In this document: positions 25,229-34,163 of the stretch, in pieces
Position numbering within the stretch: the first letter of the stretch is position 1
Layout: every line of letters begins with the position of its first letter
From: Phycisphaerales bacterium PN19_bin_20
GTDB lineage: Bacteria; Planctomycetota; Phycisphaerae; Phycisphaerales; UBA1924
NCBI GenBank assembly: GCA_021173225.1
Contig: JAJOLK010000004.1
Span: forward strand, 1 to 64,000
Direction of reading: 5' to 3'
Length of the DNA: 64,000 nucleotides
Notes under the pieces: model-generated
The model's database searches: none
What the model was told of the DNA's origin: nothing
Seen by the model: the letters and a program-made list of their open reading frames with translations, nothing else
Position numbers and translations under genes: made by a program

Positions 25229-26907
25229 GGGCTCTCCAGTGCTGGTGGTGCGAGGCGTGAGACGATCTCGGCCAGCGTGCCGCGGATCGTTGGGAAGTCG
25301 TCGGGCGGGTCGATGATGGTGGGGTTGAGGGCGGTCCAGCCGGCCAGGTCGCGTTGCGGTGGTGGGCCCAAGAGCACCAAGCGAGTTTCGGCGCGGGCGG
25401 CGCGCCAGCGGGTTGCGTTGCTCAGCGCGGCGCGTGTTGGTTCAGTGACCCAGAGCTGGGCCATTCCAAGGCCAGAGGCGCCCGCGGGTTTGATGTGAAC
25501 CCCGGCCAGCAATAGGACCTGCGCGACCAAGGCGGAGGTGCGGTGATTGCGCAAGGTGATGACGGCGACGACCGCGGGGCGGGTATCCGCAGGGACATTG
25601 GGGCTGTGCGGCGCGATGGGAATGACCAGCGTCACAGTCGAGCCCTTGCCAAGCTCCGAGGCGATCTCAAGCTCGCCGCGGGCTCGCCTGACGACGCGCT
25701 GGGTCAGCGTCAGGCCCAGGCCGGTGCTCATGCGCCGGGGCTTGGTGGTAAAGAACAGGTCCAGCGCGCGACGGCGGACCTCGGGGGTCATACCGGTGCC
25801 GTTGTCAGCCACGCTCAGGCGGATCGACTGCCCATCGCCGCTGGGCACGCCGCGGATGCTGACTGTCGGCCGCGCTCGCACTGCGGGCAACGCCTCGCCC
25901 GCGTTGACAATCAGGCTCAGTACCGCCTGTGTCAGCCAGTGCGGCGCTATGGCCGCCAGCGGGAGCGTTGCGGGCAGCGAGACCTGTATCCGGACGCGTT
26001 TGGGCAGGGCCTTGCGCAGCAAGTTGCCCACCGTGTCCCACCAGGAGCGAAGGTTGGTCGAGAGCTCGGCCCGATCGGCGGCCCCGCTGTCATCAGGATC
26101 GAGCGCCAGAAAGTGCAGCCCGTCGCTGAGGTGCTGAAGATAGGCGATCGAGCGGCGTATGGCCACCAAGTGCGGCGCGGCAGCATCGGGCAGGCCCTTG
26201 TGCTCAATGGCGTTAAGGTGCGCGCGCACGGGCAGTAGCACGTTGTTCATGTCGTGCCCGAGGCCCGCGGCCAGCGTGCCCAAGGCGGCGAGGCGGTCGG
26301 CCATCTGCAGGCGCAGGTTGGCGCTCGCCAGCGCGCAGGTCTGGGCGGTGATCAGCTGCTGCAACCGAGTGCGGTCTGCGGGGCTTGAGGGGCTGACGTC
26401 GATCTCGCTGGTCACGTCACGGACGATCCCGATGAAGTAGGGGCCCGCGTGCGCTGGCAGGTCAGCGCGAGACATCGACAGCTCGATCTGGATGCCCCTG
26501 CCGTCCTTGCGGATCGCGTCAAACCGGCGCGTGCGGGTCAGCGTCTTGGCCACGTCGGCGTGGCGGTAGCGGTCAAGGTAGCGGTCCAGCGCTGAGCGCC
26601 GCGGCTCGGGGATCAGCACCTTGACGTTCTTGCCCAGCAGCTCGTCTGGCGTCCACCCGAAGACCTCGCGCATCGAGTCGCTCGCCGACTGGATGACCCC
26701 TTGGTCGTTCATCGTGATGATCGGGTCCAGGGCGGTGCCGCGACGAACCCTGCGGGCCATCCGCGTGGGCGCGTGAACGCCGTTGTGCGACAACGACTTT
26801 GCTGAACGAACCTGTGATGCGGCCCGGGCGGGCGCGGCCCAGGCAGGCGCAGCGGCTCGCGCATCGACGCGGCCGACGGCTCGGGCGGGATTAGTTCGCA
26901 CGGGCAT
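25225..26907 (-). CDS. PAS-domain sensor histidine kinase with receiver-like tail
   Basis: 560 residues, predicted cytoplasmic with no membrane helix. A PAS domain at about 55-170 contains DQGVIQSASDSMREVFGW and YFIGIVRDVT, as in FixL-type oxygen or redox sensors; the heme histidine cannot be confirmed. The dimerisation and phospho-acceptor region is LAAGLGHDMNNVLLPVRAHL (His at about 225). The ATPase domain has ADNGTGMTPEVRRRALDLFF, GLGLTLTQRVV and GKGSTVTL. After it, about 130 residues (VVAVITLRNHRTSALVAQVL onward) resemble a receiver fold in pattern but lack a clear phospho-acceptor Asp. Translationally coupled to the downstream response regulator. Divergent from the DUF3309 gene. Confidence 0.92.
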   Translation of the reverse strand: MPVRTNPARAVGRVDARAAAPAWAAPARAASQVRSAKSLSHNGVHAPTRMARRVRRGTALDPIITMNDQGVIQSASDSMREVFGWTPDELLGKNVKVLIPEPRRSALDRYLDRYRHADVAKTLTRTRRFDAIRKDGRGIQIELSMSRADLPAHAGPYFIGIVRDVTSEIDVSPSSPADRTRLQQLITAQTCALASANLRLQMADRLAALGTLAAGLGHDMNNVLLPVRAHLNAIEHKGLPDAAAPHLVAIRRSIAYLQHLSDGLHFLALDPDDSGAADRAELSTNLRSWWDTVGNLLRKALPKRVRIQVSLPATLPLAAIAPHWLTQAVLSLIVNAGEALPAVRARPTVSIRGVPSGDGQSIRLSVADNGTGMTPEVRRRALDLFFTTKPRRMSTGLGLTLTQRVVRRARGELEIASELGKGSTVTLVIPIAPHSPNVPADTRPAVVAVITLRNHRTSALVAQVLLLAGVHIKPAGASGLGMAQLWVTEPTRAALSNATRWRAARAETRLVLLGPPPQRDLAGWTALNPTIIDPPDDFPTIRGTLAEIVSRLAPPALESP

Positions 26908-26971
26908 CTGCTCACTTTAACCACGCCCGGGCCCGCCGCAAGTTTCAATGACTAGTAGAGCGGATATTAAA

Positions 26972-26997
26972 GGAACTTTCCGTGTGGCAGCGGGGTC
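26972..26997 (+). promoter_or_regulatory. Possible ECF-type promoter upstream of the DUF3309 gene
   Basis: GGAAC (26972-26976) and GTC (26995-26997) are 18 bases apart and about 80 bases upstream of the DUF3309 start. GGAAC is the usual -35 core of several extracytoplasmic-function and general-stress sigma factors. The -10 match is weak, and no such sigma gene is in the window. Confidence 0.3.
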
Positions 26998-27078
26998 AAG
27001 CTTGGTACATGTTTGTTCAGTGCAGAGAGACCATACCTGACGCCGGGCTTTGCCGGGGTCGCAACTGAAGGGGCCACC

Positions 27079-27234
27079 ATGATCGGAACCGTGCTTCTCA
27101 TCGTCCTTGTACTCCTCGTGATCGGCTCGTTGCCGGTGTTCTCGTACAACCGCAAGTGGGGGTACGCCCCTAGCGGCCTTCTCGGCACCGTGCTGATTGT
27201 GCTGCTCATTCTGGTTTTGCTAGGCAAGATCTAA
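27079..27234 (+). CDS. DUF3309 family small membrane protein
   Basis: 51 residues: MIGTVLLIVLVLLVIGSLPV, a short polar turn with the signature NRKWGYAPSG, then a second hydrophobic helix ending LLGKI. Two membrane segments around W-G-Y-x-P-S-G are the defining pattern of DUF3309. The family has no known function but is often seen among general-stress genes. The start is the ATG at 27079, preceded by GAAGGGG about eight bases upstream; the longer in-frame reading from 27013 adds no family sequence. Divergent from the histidine kinase operon. Confidence 0.88.
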   Translation: MIGTVLLIVLVLLVIGSLPVFSYNRKWGYAPSGLLGTVLIVLLILVLLGKI

Positions 27235-27301
27235 CGCACCAAGGCCCGCCGAATCGAGGCGGCGGTCGAACCATGCTTGTTCGACGCCGCGGAAGGAACT
27301 G

Positions 27302-27541
27302 ATGCCTAACCCCATGACCACTTTCACTTCTGCGCCGGTGTTGCCGTTGGAGGTCGCCCGAGAGATCTCCTTGGCGCTAGGTGTGGACCCGCTACGATCA
27401 GGCACACGCCGCCTAGCCCGCGCGATCGCGAGCTCTGCAGCCCCCAATCAAGCCCCTGTGGATAAAGCACCGCGCGTGATCGTGCTCGGTGGGCGCGCCT
27501 TGCCCGCGTTGCCCGCGTTGCCCGCTATTAGGGCCTGTTGA
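27302..27541 (+). CDS. Small hypothetical protein
   Basis: 79 residues, unrecognised. The best argument for it is GGAAGGAACTG directly before the ATG, a good Shine-Dalgarno site about six bases upstream. The middle ([19 protein letters not shown]) could form an amphipathic helix; the end is a PALPALPA repeat. It overlaps the 3' end of the convergent prepilin gene by 14 bases. It could equally be non-coding. Confidence 0.35.
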   Translation: MPNPMTTFTSAPVLPLEVAREISLALGVDPLRSGTRRLARAIASSAAPNQAPVDKAPRVIVLGGRALPALPALPAIRAC

Positions 27542-28064
27542 TCCAGACCCACCACCAGGCACTTATACGCCGCATATTGCCCGTAGTGAGATTCCCGTCG
27601 TCGATCAGCGCGTCGACTTGCTGGGCATCGGCGCCGCCGACGGTGCTGTTGGCCAGGACCATCGCGGTGCCGGGCTGGGAATTGAGGTTATGGCTGTACC
27701 ATGTGCCGCCATAGGGCGAGGTCACGCTACCGGCAGACTGCAGGTAACGCTCTAGCCCTGGAAACATTACCTCCCAGACGACCTCGCGCGCGGGCTCGCC
27801 GTTGTCCATTTGATACTGCTGCACCGCGCGGGTTAGCAGCTTGAACTGCTCCGCCATTCGGCTCACGCGGGCCCGCTGGCTGAAGTCAAAGAACCTCGGG
27901 ATCGCCACGCCCGCGATCACCGCGAGCACCACGATCACCGCGATCAGCTCAATGAGCGTGAAGGCGCCGCAACGCCGAGATGGGTGTGAATATGCGGACA
28001 CCTCTCCGCAGTCGGCACATCGCCCACGCTTCTTGAACCAACCGCGCGGATGCCAGGCCACCAA
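27528..28064 (-). CDS. Type II secretion/type IV pilin-like protein
   Basis: 178 residues. The prepilin peptidase site is [21 protein letters not shown], preceded by a 33-residue basic leader that is longer than usual and contains two CxxC-like cysteines (CADC). The mature part begins with the hydrophobic alpha-1 helix and continues [20 protein letters not shown], like GspG/GspH pseudopilins. The C-terminal region is short and has SPYGGTWY. Planctomycetes encode many such orphan prepilins; no secretion ATPase or platform gene is adjacent. An internal start near FTLIEL is not available, so the long leader is probably real. Confidence 0.82.
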   Translation of the reverse strand: MVAWHPRGWFKKRGRCADCGEVSAYSHPSRRCGAFTLIELIAVIVVLAVIAGVAIPRFFDFSQRARVSRMAEQFKLLTRAVQQYQMDNGEPAREVVWEVMFPGLERYLQSAGSVTSPYGGTWYSHNLNSQPGTAMVLANSTVGGADAQQVDALIDDGNLTTGNMRRISAWWWVWINRP

Positions 28065-28114
28065 GGACCGATAGCCGCGCGATCTGCCTTGCGAGCTGGG
28101 GCCCGCAGCGCCGC

Positions 28115-30613
28115 TCAGCCCCAGTATTCGTCGGGCGTCGGCTCGCCGGGTGTTGGCTGGGCCGTGGGCATGCTGATGGTCCGAACCGGGACGCCCGGCG
28201 GGAGCGCCGCGATGAACGCGCGCCCATAGCCGGTCGCCACGATCCGCCGGTCGAGCACCACGACCTGCCCGCGATCGGTGCTGCTGCGGATCAGTCGCCC
28301 GAACCCTTGGCGGAAGCGCAGCACCGCGCGGGGCAGGCTCTCCTCGCGGAACGGGTCTCCGCCGCGGGCCTTGATGCGCTCGCAGCGGGCCTCAATCAGC
28401 GGGCGGTCGGGGGGGTCAAAGGGCAGCTTGGTGATGATGACGTTGCGCAGCGCGTCGCCGCGGACGTCAACGCCCTGCCAGAAGCTCGCCGCGCCCAGCA
28501 GCACGCTGGCCGGGTCGGTCCGGAAGCGGTCCAGCACATGGCCGGGCCGCCCGTCGCGCCCCTGCACGAGCATCGGCAGCCCCGCGGCGTGCAGCGCGGG
28601 CTCAAGCAGAGCGGCGCACGCGTTCATGGTCGCATTCGACGTAAACAGCACGAACGCGCCCCCATTCGTGCTGGCGGCGTGGTGCAAAATGCGATCCGCC
28701 AACCGCTGGATGTACCGCTCATGATCATTAACCGGGCCCGCGGGCTGGCAGCCACCGGCCCAGCCTGCGCTCAGGCCATCTTCTGGCTCCTGGGCGCGCC
28801 CGGGTCGGCGTGTTATGGGTGTGCGACCGGCCGCGCCACCAGCCGAGCGGCGCGGGTCGGGTACGGTGAGGTCAACGATCAACTCAACCTGGGTGGCGTA
28901 GTCAAAGGGCGAGCCGAGCTGCAGCGTCTGTGCGTCCGCCACCCCCAGCCGCGCGGTGAAGTGGGCGAAGGGATCTGCGGGTTGTTTGCGCGCCTTGCGT
29001 TCGGGCGGGCTGCGTTCAGGCGGGCTGCGTTCGGGCGGGCTGCGTTCAGGCGCGCTGCGTTCAGGCGCGCTGGTGCGCGAGTCACCGTCAACGTCAGCCT
29101 CCGCGTCCACGTCAGCGACAAACCGCGGCTCGGCGCGGCGTTCTGGCGTGCTGCCTCGACCCTCTGATCCAGGCGCGCCAGCGGCTGCGGAATCTACCGC
29201 GCTGGTCCCCGTCGCCAGCGTCGCGCTGGTCATCACGATGCCCAGCTTCTTGCTGAACAGGTGTTCTTGCAGCGAGGCGCCCGCGTCGATTGGCGCGCAC
29301 GCAATCTTGACCCGCGGCCGCCCGCGCCCCGGCGCCGCGTCGGCCCCTGATTCAAGCCCGCCCTCCACCCAATAAACGCTCGCGCTCTGCTTCTGCTGCG
29401 TCAGCACCTCGGCGTCAAACGCGATCGCATCCGCCCGCACGGCATAGGCGTTGAGCTCGAAACGGTCCTCCTCGCCGCTGTCGCCCTTGAGCGCCTCCTT
29501 CAGCGCGCGAAGCTGCACGCCCAGGCGCCGCAAGACTACCGGCAGCTGCGTCTGCACCAAGCGGCCCGCGGGCAGCCGTCCGCCGCGCAGCTCGCCAGAG
29601 CGCACCAGCGAGAGCAGCTGCTCAAACAGCGCGCGTGAGTGGGCCTGCGCCTCATCGCTTATCGCCACGCAGCGGTCAATGAGCGCCTGCGCGCTGACGT
29701 CACCGGCCCCGCCGCCGCCGCGCTTAACCACGCTCGCGGCAAGCTGAGGCAGGTACCCGCGCCCGGAGGTGTGGTCGCACAGCACGCGCAGGTAATGCTC
29801 GACGCGACCCTCGGTCAGCGAGAGCCCGAAGTGCTCGCTAGCGACCTCCTCAAGGCTGTGCGCTTCGTCAAAGATTACGTGCTGATACTCAGGTAGGAAC
29901 CCCGTGCCGTTGGCCTTGAGCTTGAGGTCGGCGATGAACACCGCGTGGTTGCAGATCAGCAGGTTGCCCAGCTCGATCGCCGCCCGGCTTTTCTGATAGA
30001 AGCACTGCTGATAGCGCGGGCACCGCCGCCCCATGCAGTTGTCCGTGTCGCTCTGCACGCGGTCCCAGATGCCAGGGCGCTCCAGCGGCGGCAGCGTCTG
30101 CAGGCTGCCGTCGTCGGTCGTGTACGCCCAGTCCTCGATCACGTGCAAGCTGCGCCGCTCGGCCTGGTCGGTCAGCAAAGAGCCCTGCCGCTTGCTGGCC
30201 ATCTCAAGCCGACGGATCGAGACGTAGTTGCCGCGCCCCTTGACCAGCACCGGGGCCAGCGGGACGCACGCGCCGCCGTCAAGCCCCCAAGGCGCGGCGT
30301 CGTTGCCCATCGTCCCAGTCAGCAGCGGAACATCCTTACGCAGCAGCTGCTCTTGCAGGTTGATTGTGTGCGTAGAGATCACCACCCGCTCGTGATGCGC
30401 CACGCACCGCAGCATCGCCGGCACCAAGTAGGCGAAGCTCTTGCCCACGCCCGTGCCCGCCTCCACCACCAGCCGCCCCTTGGACGCCAGCGTCCGCGCG
30501 ACGGCCTCGGCCATTTTCAGCTGCTGCGGCCGCGCGTCAAACCCCGGGCCAAGGGCCCGCGCCACCGGCCCGCCAGGGCCCAGGATGTCACGCTCGGGGC
30601 GTCGCACGCTCAC
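28115..30613 (-). CDS. dinG: DinG/XPD-family ATP-dependent DNA helicase
   Basis: 832 residues, superfamily 2 helicase with 5'-3' polarity expected. Walker [21 protein letters not shown] is at about 50-68 and the DEAH box is [18 protein letters not shown]. Between them, the cysteines of [12 protein letters not shown] and the following LLICNHAVF match the iron-sulfur region of this family, although the first ligand is hard to place. The C-terminal motifs [27 protein letters not shown] and [17 protein letters not shown] are intact. A low-complexity insertion of about 60 residues with five (A/P)PERS repeats separates the two motor domains. Likely role: resolving R-loops, G-quadruplexes or recombination intermediates. 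Confidence 0.9.
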   Translation of the reverse strand: MSVRRPERDILGPGGPVARALGPGFDARPQQLKMAEAVARTLASKGRLVVEAGTGVGKSFAYLVPAMLRCVAHHERVVISTHTINLQEQLLRKDVPLLTGTMGNDAAPWGLDGGACVPLAPVLVKGRGNYVSIRRLEMASKRQGSLLTDQAERRSLHVIEDWAYTTDDGSLQTLPPLERPGIWDRVQSDTDNCMGRRCPRYQQCFYQKSRAAIELGNLLICNHAVFIADLKLKANGTGFLPEYQHVIFDEAHSLEEVASEHFGLSLTEGRVEHYLRVLCDHTSGRGYLPQLAASVVKRGGGGAGDVSAQALIDRCVAISDEAQAHSRALFEQLLSLVRSGELRGGRLPAGRLVQTQLPVVLRRLGVQLRALKEALKGDSGEEDRFELNAYAVRADAIAFDAEVLTQQKQSASVYWVEGGLESGADAAPGRGRPRVKIACAPIDAGASLQEHLFSKKLGIVMTSATLATGTSAVDSAAAGAPGSEGRGSTPERRAEPRFVADVDAEADVDGDSRTSAPERSAPERSPPERSPPERSPPERKARKQPADPFAHFTARLGVADAQTLQLGSPFDYATQVELIVDLTVPDPRRSAGGAAGRTPITRRPGRAQEPEDGLSAGWAGGCQPAGPVNDHERYIQRLADRILHHAASTNGGAFVLFTSNATMNACAALLEPALHAAGLPMLVQGRDGRPGHVLDRFRTDPASVLLGAASFWQGVDVRGDALRNVIITKLPFDPPDRPLIEARCERIKARGGDPFREESLPRAVLRFRQGFGRLIRSSTDRGQVVVLDRRIVATGYGRAFIAALPPGVPVRTISMPTAQPTPGEPTPDEYWG
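28996..29070 (+). repeat. Five 15-bp tandem units inside the helicase gene
   Basis: Units TGCGTTC(G/A)GGCG(G/C)GC at 28996, 29011, 29026, 29041 and 29056 encode the PERS pentapeptide repeats between the two helicase lobes. Confidence 0.95.
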
Positions 30614-30708
30614 TCAGCATACGGGGCCTGTTGGGTGCGGCGTGCGAGAGTGCTTCCTCCGTCCACGAGCGCCCTCACGCCCACACGCACCCGCAAGTCA
30701 GCACGGCC

Positions 30709-30760
30709 AAAAACAAACAAGTCCCTGCACGGGCCGAGTTTCGGCACCTTACAGGGACTT
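30709..30760 (-). terminator. Rho-independent terminator of trxA
   Basis: AAGTCCCTG (30719-30727) and CAGGGACTT (30752-30760) form a perfect nine-pair stem. Inside it GCCGA-GTT-TCGGC forms a second stem. On the minus strand a T-rich tract (complement of 30709-30718) follows, 40-odd bases after the trxA stop. Confidence 0.82.
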
Positions 30761-30802
30761 GGGGTTGTCGACTTAACGTTGAACGCTGCTGCTGACGAAG
30801 AC

Positions 30803-31138
30803 TTACTTGCCCACAACGCTGGTGATCGCGCCGGCGTACGCGGCCTCGGGGTTCAGGCCGACCCACTTCTGCACGATCTGCCCCTTGTTGAAGAGGATGA
30901 CTGTCGGTATCGCGCTGATCCCGTACTTGATCGCGATGTCACGAGAGTCATCGGTGTTGACCTTCCCGACCTTCGCCTTGCCCGCGAAGCTGGTCGCGAT
31001 CTTCTCGATCGTCGGGGTCAGCATCCGGCACGGCTGGCACCACTCTGCCCAAAAGTCCACCAGCACTGGCTGGTCGCTATCTATGACCTGGGTCTGGAAG
31101 TTGCCGTCGGTAAACTCGTGCACGTTGGCGCTGGCCAT
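30803..31138 (-). CDS. trxA: Thioredoxin
   Basis: 111 residues, the standard length. The active site is WAEWCQPCRML, so the residue between the cysteines is Gln-Pro rather than the usual Gly-Pro. The cis-proline segment AIPTVILFNKG and the central VNTDD are conserved. It reduces protein disulfides with electrons from thioredoxin reductase (encoded at 62.5 kb on this strand). The ATG complementary to 31136-31138 is chosen because AGGAG lies about nine bases upstream; the longer reading from 31174 adds only basic residues. Ends in a strong terminator, so it is probably monocistronic. Confidence 0.96.
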   Translation of the reverse strand: MASANVHEFTDGNFQTQVIDSDQPVLVDFWAEWCQPCRMLTPTIEKIATSFAGKAKVGKVNTDDSRDIAIKYGISAIPTVILFNKGQIVQKWVGLNPEAAYAGAITSVVGK

Positions 31139-31381
31139 GGTTCTGCTCCTGCTGTTCTTTCGCGCCGGCCTCAAGCCCTGTGACGCCTCAAGGGGGCTTG
31201 CCCGGCGGTCGTTTCCTTACGAGCGCTGACGAACGATGGTTCGTCGATGCCGATGCTAGCGCCTTGCACGCGCGGCTGGCACGCCATTGCAGAAGCGAGC
31301 GCGCGGAGCAGGAACTTTCCTACCGCTTCGCCTTGCAGGGGGCCGGTTTCCCGCCCGCGGTCGGGCCGCACGCCTGACTCT

Positions 31382-31436
31382 ATCACTCATCCCCCATCGC
31401 TCATCCCCCATCACTCAGCGCTCATTACTCATCGCT
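31382..31436 (+). repeat. Degenerate CACTCATC-type tandem repeat
   Basis: Repeated variants of (C/T)CA(T/C)(C/T)(A/G)CTCAT fill most of the space just downstream of folP. Related runs occur at 42695-42733 and 60731-60799. The remaining part of the 31139-31447 gap shows no gene and nothing else recognisable. Confidence 0.75.
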
Positions 31437-31447
31437 GCTTTCCGCCC

Positions 31448-32374
31448 TCACCCTCGCACCGTCAAGATCGCGCTGTGCGCGGCCACGTTGTGGATCCGCA
31501 CCAGCCGCGCGCCCGCCGCGACGTGTCGCGCCGCCAACAGTGCGCTCGCGTCATCGCGCTGCGCGGGCGTGTGCCCCGGGCCAAGTGGTTCTACGCCCAG
31601 CCCCGCCGCCTGCCCGCCCGCCGCCCACGCGCCCACAAAGCTCTTGCGGCTGATCCCACTGAGCACCGGATAACCAAGCTCCGCAAGCTCGCCCGTACGC
31701 TCGATCAGCTCAAGGTTCTGCTCAACGGTCTTGCCAAAGCCCAGCCCCGGGTCGATCACAATCGCCCCGTGCGGCACGCCCGCGTCCATCGCCGCCAGCG
31801 CGCGCCGCGCCAGAAACTCGCCAACCTCATGCACGCAATCCCCGTACGTCGGCGCCTCGCGCTCGCCGGTAAGCCCGTACCGCGTGCTGTAGCTGTCAGC
31901 CCCGGGCACAGCGCGCCGGTGCATCAAAGTGATCCCGCGCCCGCGGGCCGCGCACAGCGCCAGCATCCCGCGGCTCTCGGTCCCGGCTGAGACGTCATTG
32001 ACCGCGTCCGCCCCCGCGTCAAACGCACCAGCCGCCACCGCCGCAAGCGTCGTATCAATCGTGATAACCACCCCGGGCAGCGCGGCCCGCACGCCCAAGA
32101 TCGCCGGGATCACGCGTGCAAGCTGCTCATCAGCGCCCACGCGCTCCGCGCCGGGCCGCGTTGACTCACCGCCGATATCCAGCACGCTCGCGCCCTGCTC
32201 TACCGCGCGTCGGGCGGCAAGCACCACCTGCGCCACGCCCTCGGCCGTCCCCACGTTCAGCACGCCACCATCAGAGAAGCTGTCGGGCGTCACGTTCAAG
32301 ATCGCCATGAGCCGCGGCACGCTCAGGTCAAGCGTGCGGCCGACCCCGCCGTGATATGAGCTGGTCCAGATCAT
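31448..32374 (-). CDS. folP: Dihydropteroate synthase
   Basis: Condenses para-aminobenzoate with the hydroxymethyl-pterin diphosphate in folate synthesis; the sulfonamide target. 308 residues. All family landmarks are present: MAILNVTPDSFSDGG at about 22-36, DIGGESTRPGA, the pterin-site VNDVSAG, ITLMHRR, IDPGLGFGKT, SGISRKSFVG and the closing RIHNVAAH. A short insertion sits before the HTPAQRDDASALLA segment. Other folate genes are not adjacent. Divergent from the ComM-type ATPase with about 135 bases between starts, which must contain both promoters. Confidence 0.95.
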   Translation of the reverse strand: MIWTSSYHGGVGRTLDLSVPRLMAILNVTPDSFSDGGVLNVGTAEGVAQVVLAARRAVEQGASVLDIGGESTRPGAERVGADEQLARVIPAILGVRAALPGVVITIDTTLAAVAAGAFDAGADAVNDVSAGTESRGMLALCAARGRGITLMHRRAVPGADSYSTRYGLTGEREAPTYGDCVHEVGEFLARRALAAMDAGVPHGAIVIDPGLGFGKTVEQNLELIERTGELAELGYPVLSGISRKSFVGAWAAGGQAAGLGVEPLGPGHTPAQRDDASALLAARHVAAGARLVRIHNVAAHSAILTVRG

Positions 32375-32508
32375 CGCCGCATCGTTGGCCCCTCGGCCGC
32401 GCCCGCGCTGTCGGACTCAGTTGGTTCGGACTCAGTTGGCCCGAGCACCCCCGCGCTGCCCGCACTATCTGGCCTTGCCAACGCCCCAAAGTCTGGTAGT
32501 ATCCGCCC

Positions 32509-34149
32509 ATGCTCGCACGGGTGCAGTCCTACCTCCTTCACGGCATTGACGCCCTGCCTTGCGAGGTCGAGCTTGACGTTGACGAAACGGCCATGAACCG
32601 CTCCGGCGTCGTCGGCCTGCCAGACGCCGCCGTCAAAGAGTCGCTCGAACGCGTCCAGGCCGCTTTGGCTAACAGCGGGTACGTCTGGCCCGGCGGACGC
32701 GTCCTGGTCAACCTCGCGCCCGCCGATGTGAGAAAAGAAGGCCCGCTCTACGACCTGCCCATCGCCATCGCCGCGCTGATGGCCTCGGGCGTCATCAGTG
32801 TGCTCGGCAAGCCTGGGCTTGCGCGCCCCCCAGCCCGAGACTCAGCCCGAGACTCAGCCCGAGACCCAGCCCGCGTCCCCGCCGCGGGCCCCGCTGCAGG
32901 CCCAGCACCAGTGCCCATCGAGGCGCTGAACCCGCGCCGCTACGTCTTCGCCGGTGAGCTTGCCCTCGACGGTCGGCTGCGTCCAATCAAGGGCGCCATT
33001 GCCATGGCCGCGCTCGCCAAGTCGCGCGGTCTCGCGGGCGTGGTCGTGCCGCGCCAAAACGCCGCAGAGGCCGCCGCCGTTCAGGGCATCGAGGCTATCG
33101 GCGTTTCGACCCTCATCGAGGTCGTCGGCCTGCTCAACGGCGCGATCGCGCCAACCCCGCACCCACCGTTGGATGTTGAAGGCCTGCTGGGCTCCGCGGT
33201 TGCTGATGTTGATTTCGCCGACGTCCGCGGGCAAGAGGCCGTCAAACGCTCGATCGTCGTGGCCTGCGCCGGCGGGCACAACATCCTCATGCTCGGGCCC
33301 GCGGGCACCGGCAAGAGCATGATGGCCAAGGCCCTCGCCGGCGTCTTGCCGCCGCTGACGCCCGACGAGGCCATCGAGGTCACCCGCATCTATTCATCCG
33401 CCGGGCTGCTGGCGGGCGGCGCTGGGCTCATCACGACCCGCCCCGTCCGCTCGCCCCACCACACCGCCAGCGCCTCGGCGGTCATCGGTGGCGGCTCGGT
33501 CCCGCGCCCGGGCGAAGTCAGCCTCGCGCACCATGGTGTGCTCTTTCTTGATGAGCTTGCCGAGTTCCCGCGTGATGTGCTTGAGACTCTCCGCCAGCCG
33601 CTGGAGGACCACGTCGTCACCATCGCCCGCGCCCACTCAACGCTGCGATTCCCCGCCAGCTTCATGCTCGTGGCGGCGATGAACCCCACCCCCAAGGGCG
33701 ACATGCCCCGCGGCGAGGCTGGCCGACGCGCCATGGACCAGTACCTCTCCAAGCTCAGCGGCCCGCTGATTGATCGCATCGACATCCACGTCGAAGCCCC
33801 CGCCGTCCCCTTCAAACAGCTCAGTGCCACCAGCTCGCCCCCGGGCACAAGCAGCGCCCAGATGCGCGCTCAGGTCCACGCGGCCCGCGCCCGCCAAGCA
33901 AAGCGTCAAGGTGCCGCAACTCCCAACGCCCGCCTCAGCGGCCGCCAGTTAGACACACTCGCCCCGCTCTCCGAGCCGGCCCGTGAGCTGCTCGGCCGCG
34001 CAATGACCGAGCTTGGCCTCTCGGCCCGTGCCTACGACAAGATCCGCCGCACCGCGCGCACCATCGCCGACCTAGACAGCGCTGATGAGCTGAGCATCGA
34101 GCACGTCGCCGAGGCCGTCCAGTACCGCTTGCTCGACCGCAAGGTTTAG
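32509..34149 (+). CDS. comM: ComM/YifB-type Mg-chelatase-like AAA+ ATPase
   Basis: 546 residues. The N-terminal ChlI-like domain starts MLARVQSYLLHGIDALPCEV and includes VVGLPDAAVKES. The AAA+ core has Walker A GPAGTGKSMMAKAL at about 265, Walker B HHGVLFLDELAEFPRDVLE and the sensor region. The C-terminal domain has LSGRQLDTL and LGLSARAYDKIRRTARTIAD. ComM is a hexameric helicase that promotes branch migration during natural transformation. Odd feature: the cysteine cluster that normally follows AAMNPCPCG is replaced by AAMNPTPKGDMPRGEAG, so a zinc site is absent. A 12-bp repeat encodes an ARDS-type insertion at about residues 108-120. Confidence 0.9.
   Translation: MLARVQSYLLHGIDALPCEVELDVDETAMNRSGVVGLPDAAVKESLERVQAALANSGYVWPGGRVLVNLAPADVRKEGPLYDLPIAIAALMASGVISVLGKPGLARPPARDSARDSARDPARVPAAGPAAGPAPVPIEALNPRRYVFAGELALDGRLRPIKGAIAMAALAKSRGLAGVVVPRQNAAEAAAVQGIEAIGVSTLIEVVGLLNGAIAPTPHPPLDVEGLLGSAVADVDFADVRGQEAVKRSIVVACAGGHNILMLGPAGTGKSMMAKALAGVLPPLTPDEAIEVTRIYSSAGLLAGGAGLITTRPVRSPHHTASASAVIGGGSVPRPGEVSLAHHGVLFLDELAEFPRDVLETLRQPLEDHVVTIARAHSTLRFPASFMLVAAMNPTPKGDMPRGEAGRRAMDQYLSKLSGPLIDRIDIHVEAPAVPFKQLSATSSPPGTSSAQMRAQVHAARARQAKRQGAATPNARLSGRQLDTLAPLSEPARELLGRAMTELGLSARAYDKIRRTARTIADLDSADELSIEHVAEAVQYRLLDRKV
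32831..32866 (+). repeat. 12-bp tandem repeat in comM
   Basis: CAGCCCGAGACT at 32831 and 32843 and CAGCCCGAGACC at 32855, then a diverged fourth unit, encode the ARDS-type tetrapeptides in a Pro/Ala-rich insertion. Confidence 0.93.
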
Positions 34150-34163
34150 AACCCGCCAGCCAC

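Noticed and set aside
26972..26997. Palindrome-like AAAGGAACTTTCC as a two-component operator
   Set aside because: The symmetry is only partial and is explained equally well by a GGAAC promoter core; kept as a low-confidence promoter rather than an operator.
31171..31386. 71-codon minus-strand frame between trxA and folP
   Set aside because: No ribosome-binding site and no family resemblance, and it runs into the repeat array next to folP.
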